Shown here: positions 4,357 to 5,336 of the stretch, piece after piece
Position numbering within the stretch: the first letter of the stretch is position 1
Layout: every line of letters starts with the position of its first letter
Source of the DNA: Myroides sp.
GTDB lineage: Bacteria > Bacteroidota > Bacteroidia > Flavobacteriales > Flavobacteriaceae
NCBI GenBank assembly: GCA_018384465.1
Contig: JAHAYQ010000025.1
Coordinates: forward strand, 1 to 5,336
Reading direction: 5' to 3'
Length of the DNA: 5,336 nt
Made by a program: the position numbers and the translations under genes
The notes under the pieces: generated by a model
The model's database searches: none
Told to the model about the DNA's origin: nothing
The model's input: the letters and a program-made list of their open reading frames with translations, nothing else

Positions 4357-5336
4357 ATGTGCGGAATTGTAGGTTATATAGGTCCAAAAGAGGCTTATCC
4401 CATTATTGTAAAAGGATTAAAACGGTTAGAATATAGAGGTTACGACAGTGCCGGATTGGCATTGTACGATGGCAAAAAATTTATATCGAGTAAGACAAAA
4501 GGCAAAGTTTCTGATTTAGAAGCCAAAGCCGAACAAGAAAACACCTTTAAAGGGTGTATGGGTATTGGACATACACGTTGGGCTACACACGGAGTTCCAA
4601 ACGATGTTAATTCGCACCCGCATTTTTCAAATTCTGGGGAATTGGTTATTATCCATAACGGAATTATTGAAAACTACGAACCTTTAAAGAAGGAATTAAT
4701 TAATCGTGGCTACACTTTTAAATCAGATACTGATACAGAAGTATTGGTAAATTTAATTGAAGATATTCAGAAGAACAAAGGTCTTAAATTAGGTAAGGCT
4801 GTTCAAATAGCATTAAACCAAGTTGTAGGAGCTTATGCTATATGCGTGATGGATATTAAAAAACCCAACGAAATTGTAGCCGCACGTTTAGGAAGTCCGT
4901 TAGCTATTGGTATTGGTCAAGGCGAATACTTTGTGGCGTCAGATGCTTCTCCGTTTATCGAATACACCAATAATGCCATTTATTTAGAAGACGAAGAAAT
5001 GGCGATTATCCGCTTACACAAACCGATTAAGATTAGAAAAATAAAATCGGATACAGTAGTAAGTCCGTACATTCAAGAACTACAATTAAATTTAGAGCAA
5101 ATAGAAAAAGGTGGTTACGAGCATTTTATGCTAAAAGAAATTTACGAACAACCATCTGTGATTCGCGATACCTTCCGCGGCCGATTATTAAGCGACCAAG
5201 GTTTAATAAAAATGGCTGGTATTGAAGATAATTTGAATAAGTTCATCAACGCAAAACGCATCATTATTGCTGCTTGTGGAACATCATGGCACGCTGGTTT
5301 AGTTGCAGAATACATGATTGAAGAATTTGCTCGTAT
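4357..5336 (+). CDS. glmS: Glutamine--fructose-6-phosphate aminotransferase (isomerizing), partial
   Basis: The enzyme makes glucosamine-6-phosphate from fructose-6-phosphate and glutamine, the first step toward UDP-GlcNAc for peptidoglycan and lipopolysaccharide. The visible 326 residues cover the whole N-terminal glutaminase domain and the start of the first SIS (sugar isomerase) domain; about 285-290 residues lie beyond the window, judging from a usual length near 610-615. The start MCGIVGYIG leaves Cys2 as the N-terminal nucleophile after Met removal. Other glutaminase residues are EYRGYDSAG (25-33), HTRWATHG (72-79), HNGIIENY (100-107) and DTDTE (124-128). The linker GYEHFMLKEIYEQP is typical of GlmS, and CGTSWHAG (from Cys307) opens the SIS sugar-phosphate site. 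All key residues are present. The ATG lies three bases after the DUF4270 stop, so there is no room for a leader, riboswitch or glmS ribozyme, and expression probably depends on the upstream genes. Confidence 0.98.
   Translation, partial: MCGIVGYIGPKEAYPIIVKGLKRLEYRGYDSAGLALYDGKKFISSKTKGKVSDLEAKAEQENTFKGCMGIGHTRWATHGVPNDVNSHPHFSNSGELVIIHNGIIENYEPLKKELINRGYTFKSDTDTEVLVNLIEDIQKNKGLKLGKAVQIALNQVVGAYAICVMDIKKPNEIVAARLGSPLAIGIGQGEYFVASDASPFIEYTNNAIYLEDEEMAIIRLHKPIKIRKIKSDTVVSPYIQELQLNLEQIEKGGYEHFMLKEIYEQPSVIRDTFRGRLLSDQGLIKMAGIEDNLNKFINAKRIIIAACGTSWHAGLVAEYMIEEFAR

Noticed and set aside
4340..4357. glmS ribozyme or riboswitch before glmS
   Set aside because: Only three bases separate the genes and the upstream sequence is coding. 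The glmS ribozyme is typical of Gram-positive bacteria and no such structure fits here.
1..5336. CRISPR array, insertion sequence, tRNA, phage or toxin-antitoxin genes
   Set aside because: No direct repeat series, transposase motif, cloverleaf or small paired genes were seen; almost the whole window is filled by six ordinary genes.

Overview
The window looks like ordinary chromosomal DNA from a member of the Bacteroidota, most likely the Flavobacteriia (Flavobacteriaceae or Weeksellaceae). The evidence is a low-GC sequence, start codons without Shine-Dalgarno sequences, promoter-like boxes of the Bacteroidota type (TAnnTTTG), a DUF4270-type lipoprotein with an acidic stretch right after the lipid-bearing cysteine, and a gene order (glmS, DUF4270, short glycogen-synthase-like protein, panC, panD, membrane protein) that I recall as recurrent in flavobacteria. 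No mobile element, tRNA, rRNA, CRISPR array or phage gene was seen.

Layout. Two gene groups diverge from a 106-base intergenic region at 1825-1930. Leftward (minus strand) run panC (976-1824), panD (606-956) and the first 200 codons of a multi-pass membrane protein of the lysylphosphatidylglycerol-synthase TM / UPF0104 family (1-602, TTG start, cut by the window edge). Rightward (plus strand) run a 267-residue protein resembling only the N-terminal half of a GT5 glycogen synthase (1931-2734), a 534-residue DUF4270 lipoprotein (2749-4353) and the first 326 codons of glmS (4357-5336, cut by the window edge). Gaps are 19 and 3 bases on the left and 14 and 3 bases on the right, so each side is probably one transcription unit. 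The intergenic region carries two opposed TAATTTTG boxes forming a 9-bp inverted repeat, with a smaller palindrome between them.

Function. PanD makes beta-alanine from aspartate and PanC joins it to pantoate, giving pantothenate for coenzyme A. GlmS makes glucosamine-6-phosphate, the entry to peptidoglycan and lipopolysaccharide amino sugars. The other three genes are less clear. The membrane protein's substrate is unknown. The glycogen-synthase-like protein lacks the motifs and the domain needed for catalysis and is probably a pseudoenzyme. The DUF4270 lipoprotein has no assigned role that I know of, but is placed three bases before glmS.

The parts most worth a second look are the catalytically stripped GT5 protein, the DUF4270-glmS coupling, the TTG-started membrane gene that lies in frame with panD, a possible leaderless promoter directly before panD, and a terminator-like hairpin inside the start of the membrane-protein gene. 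I see no convincing sign of a wholly new system; this appears to be a conserved housekeeping locus with poorly understood members.
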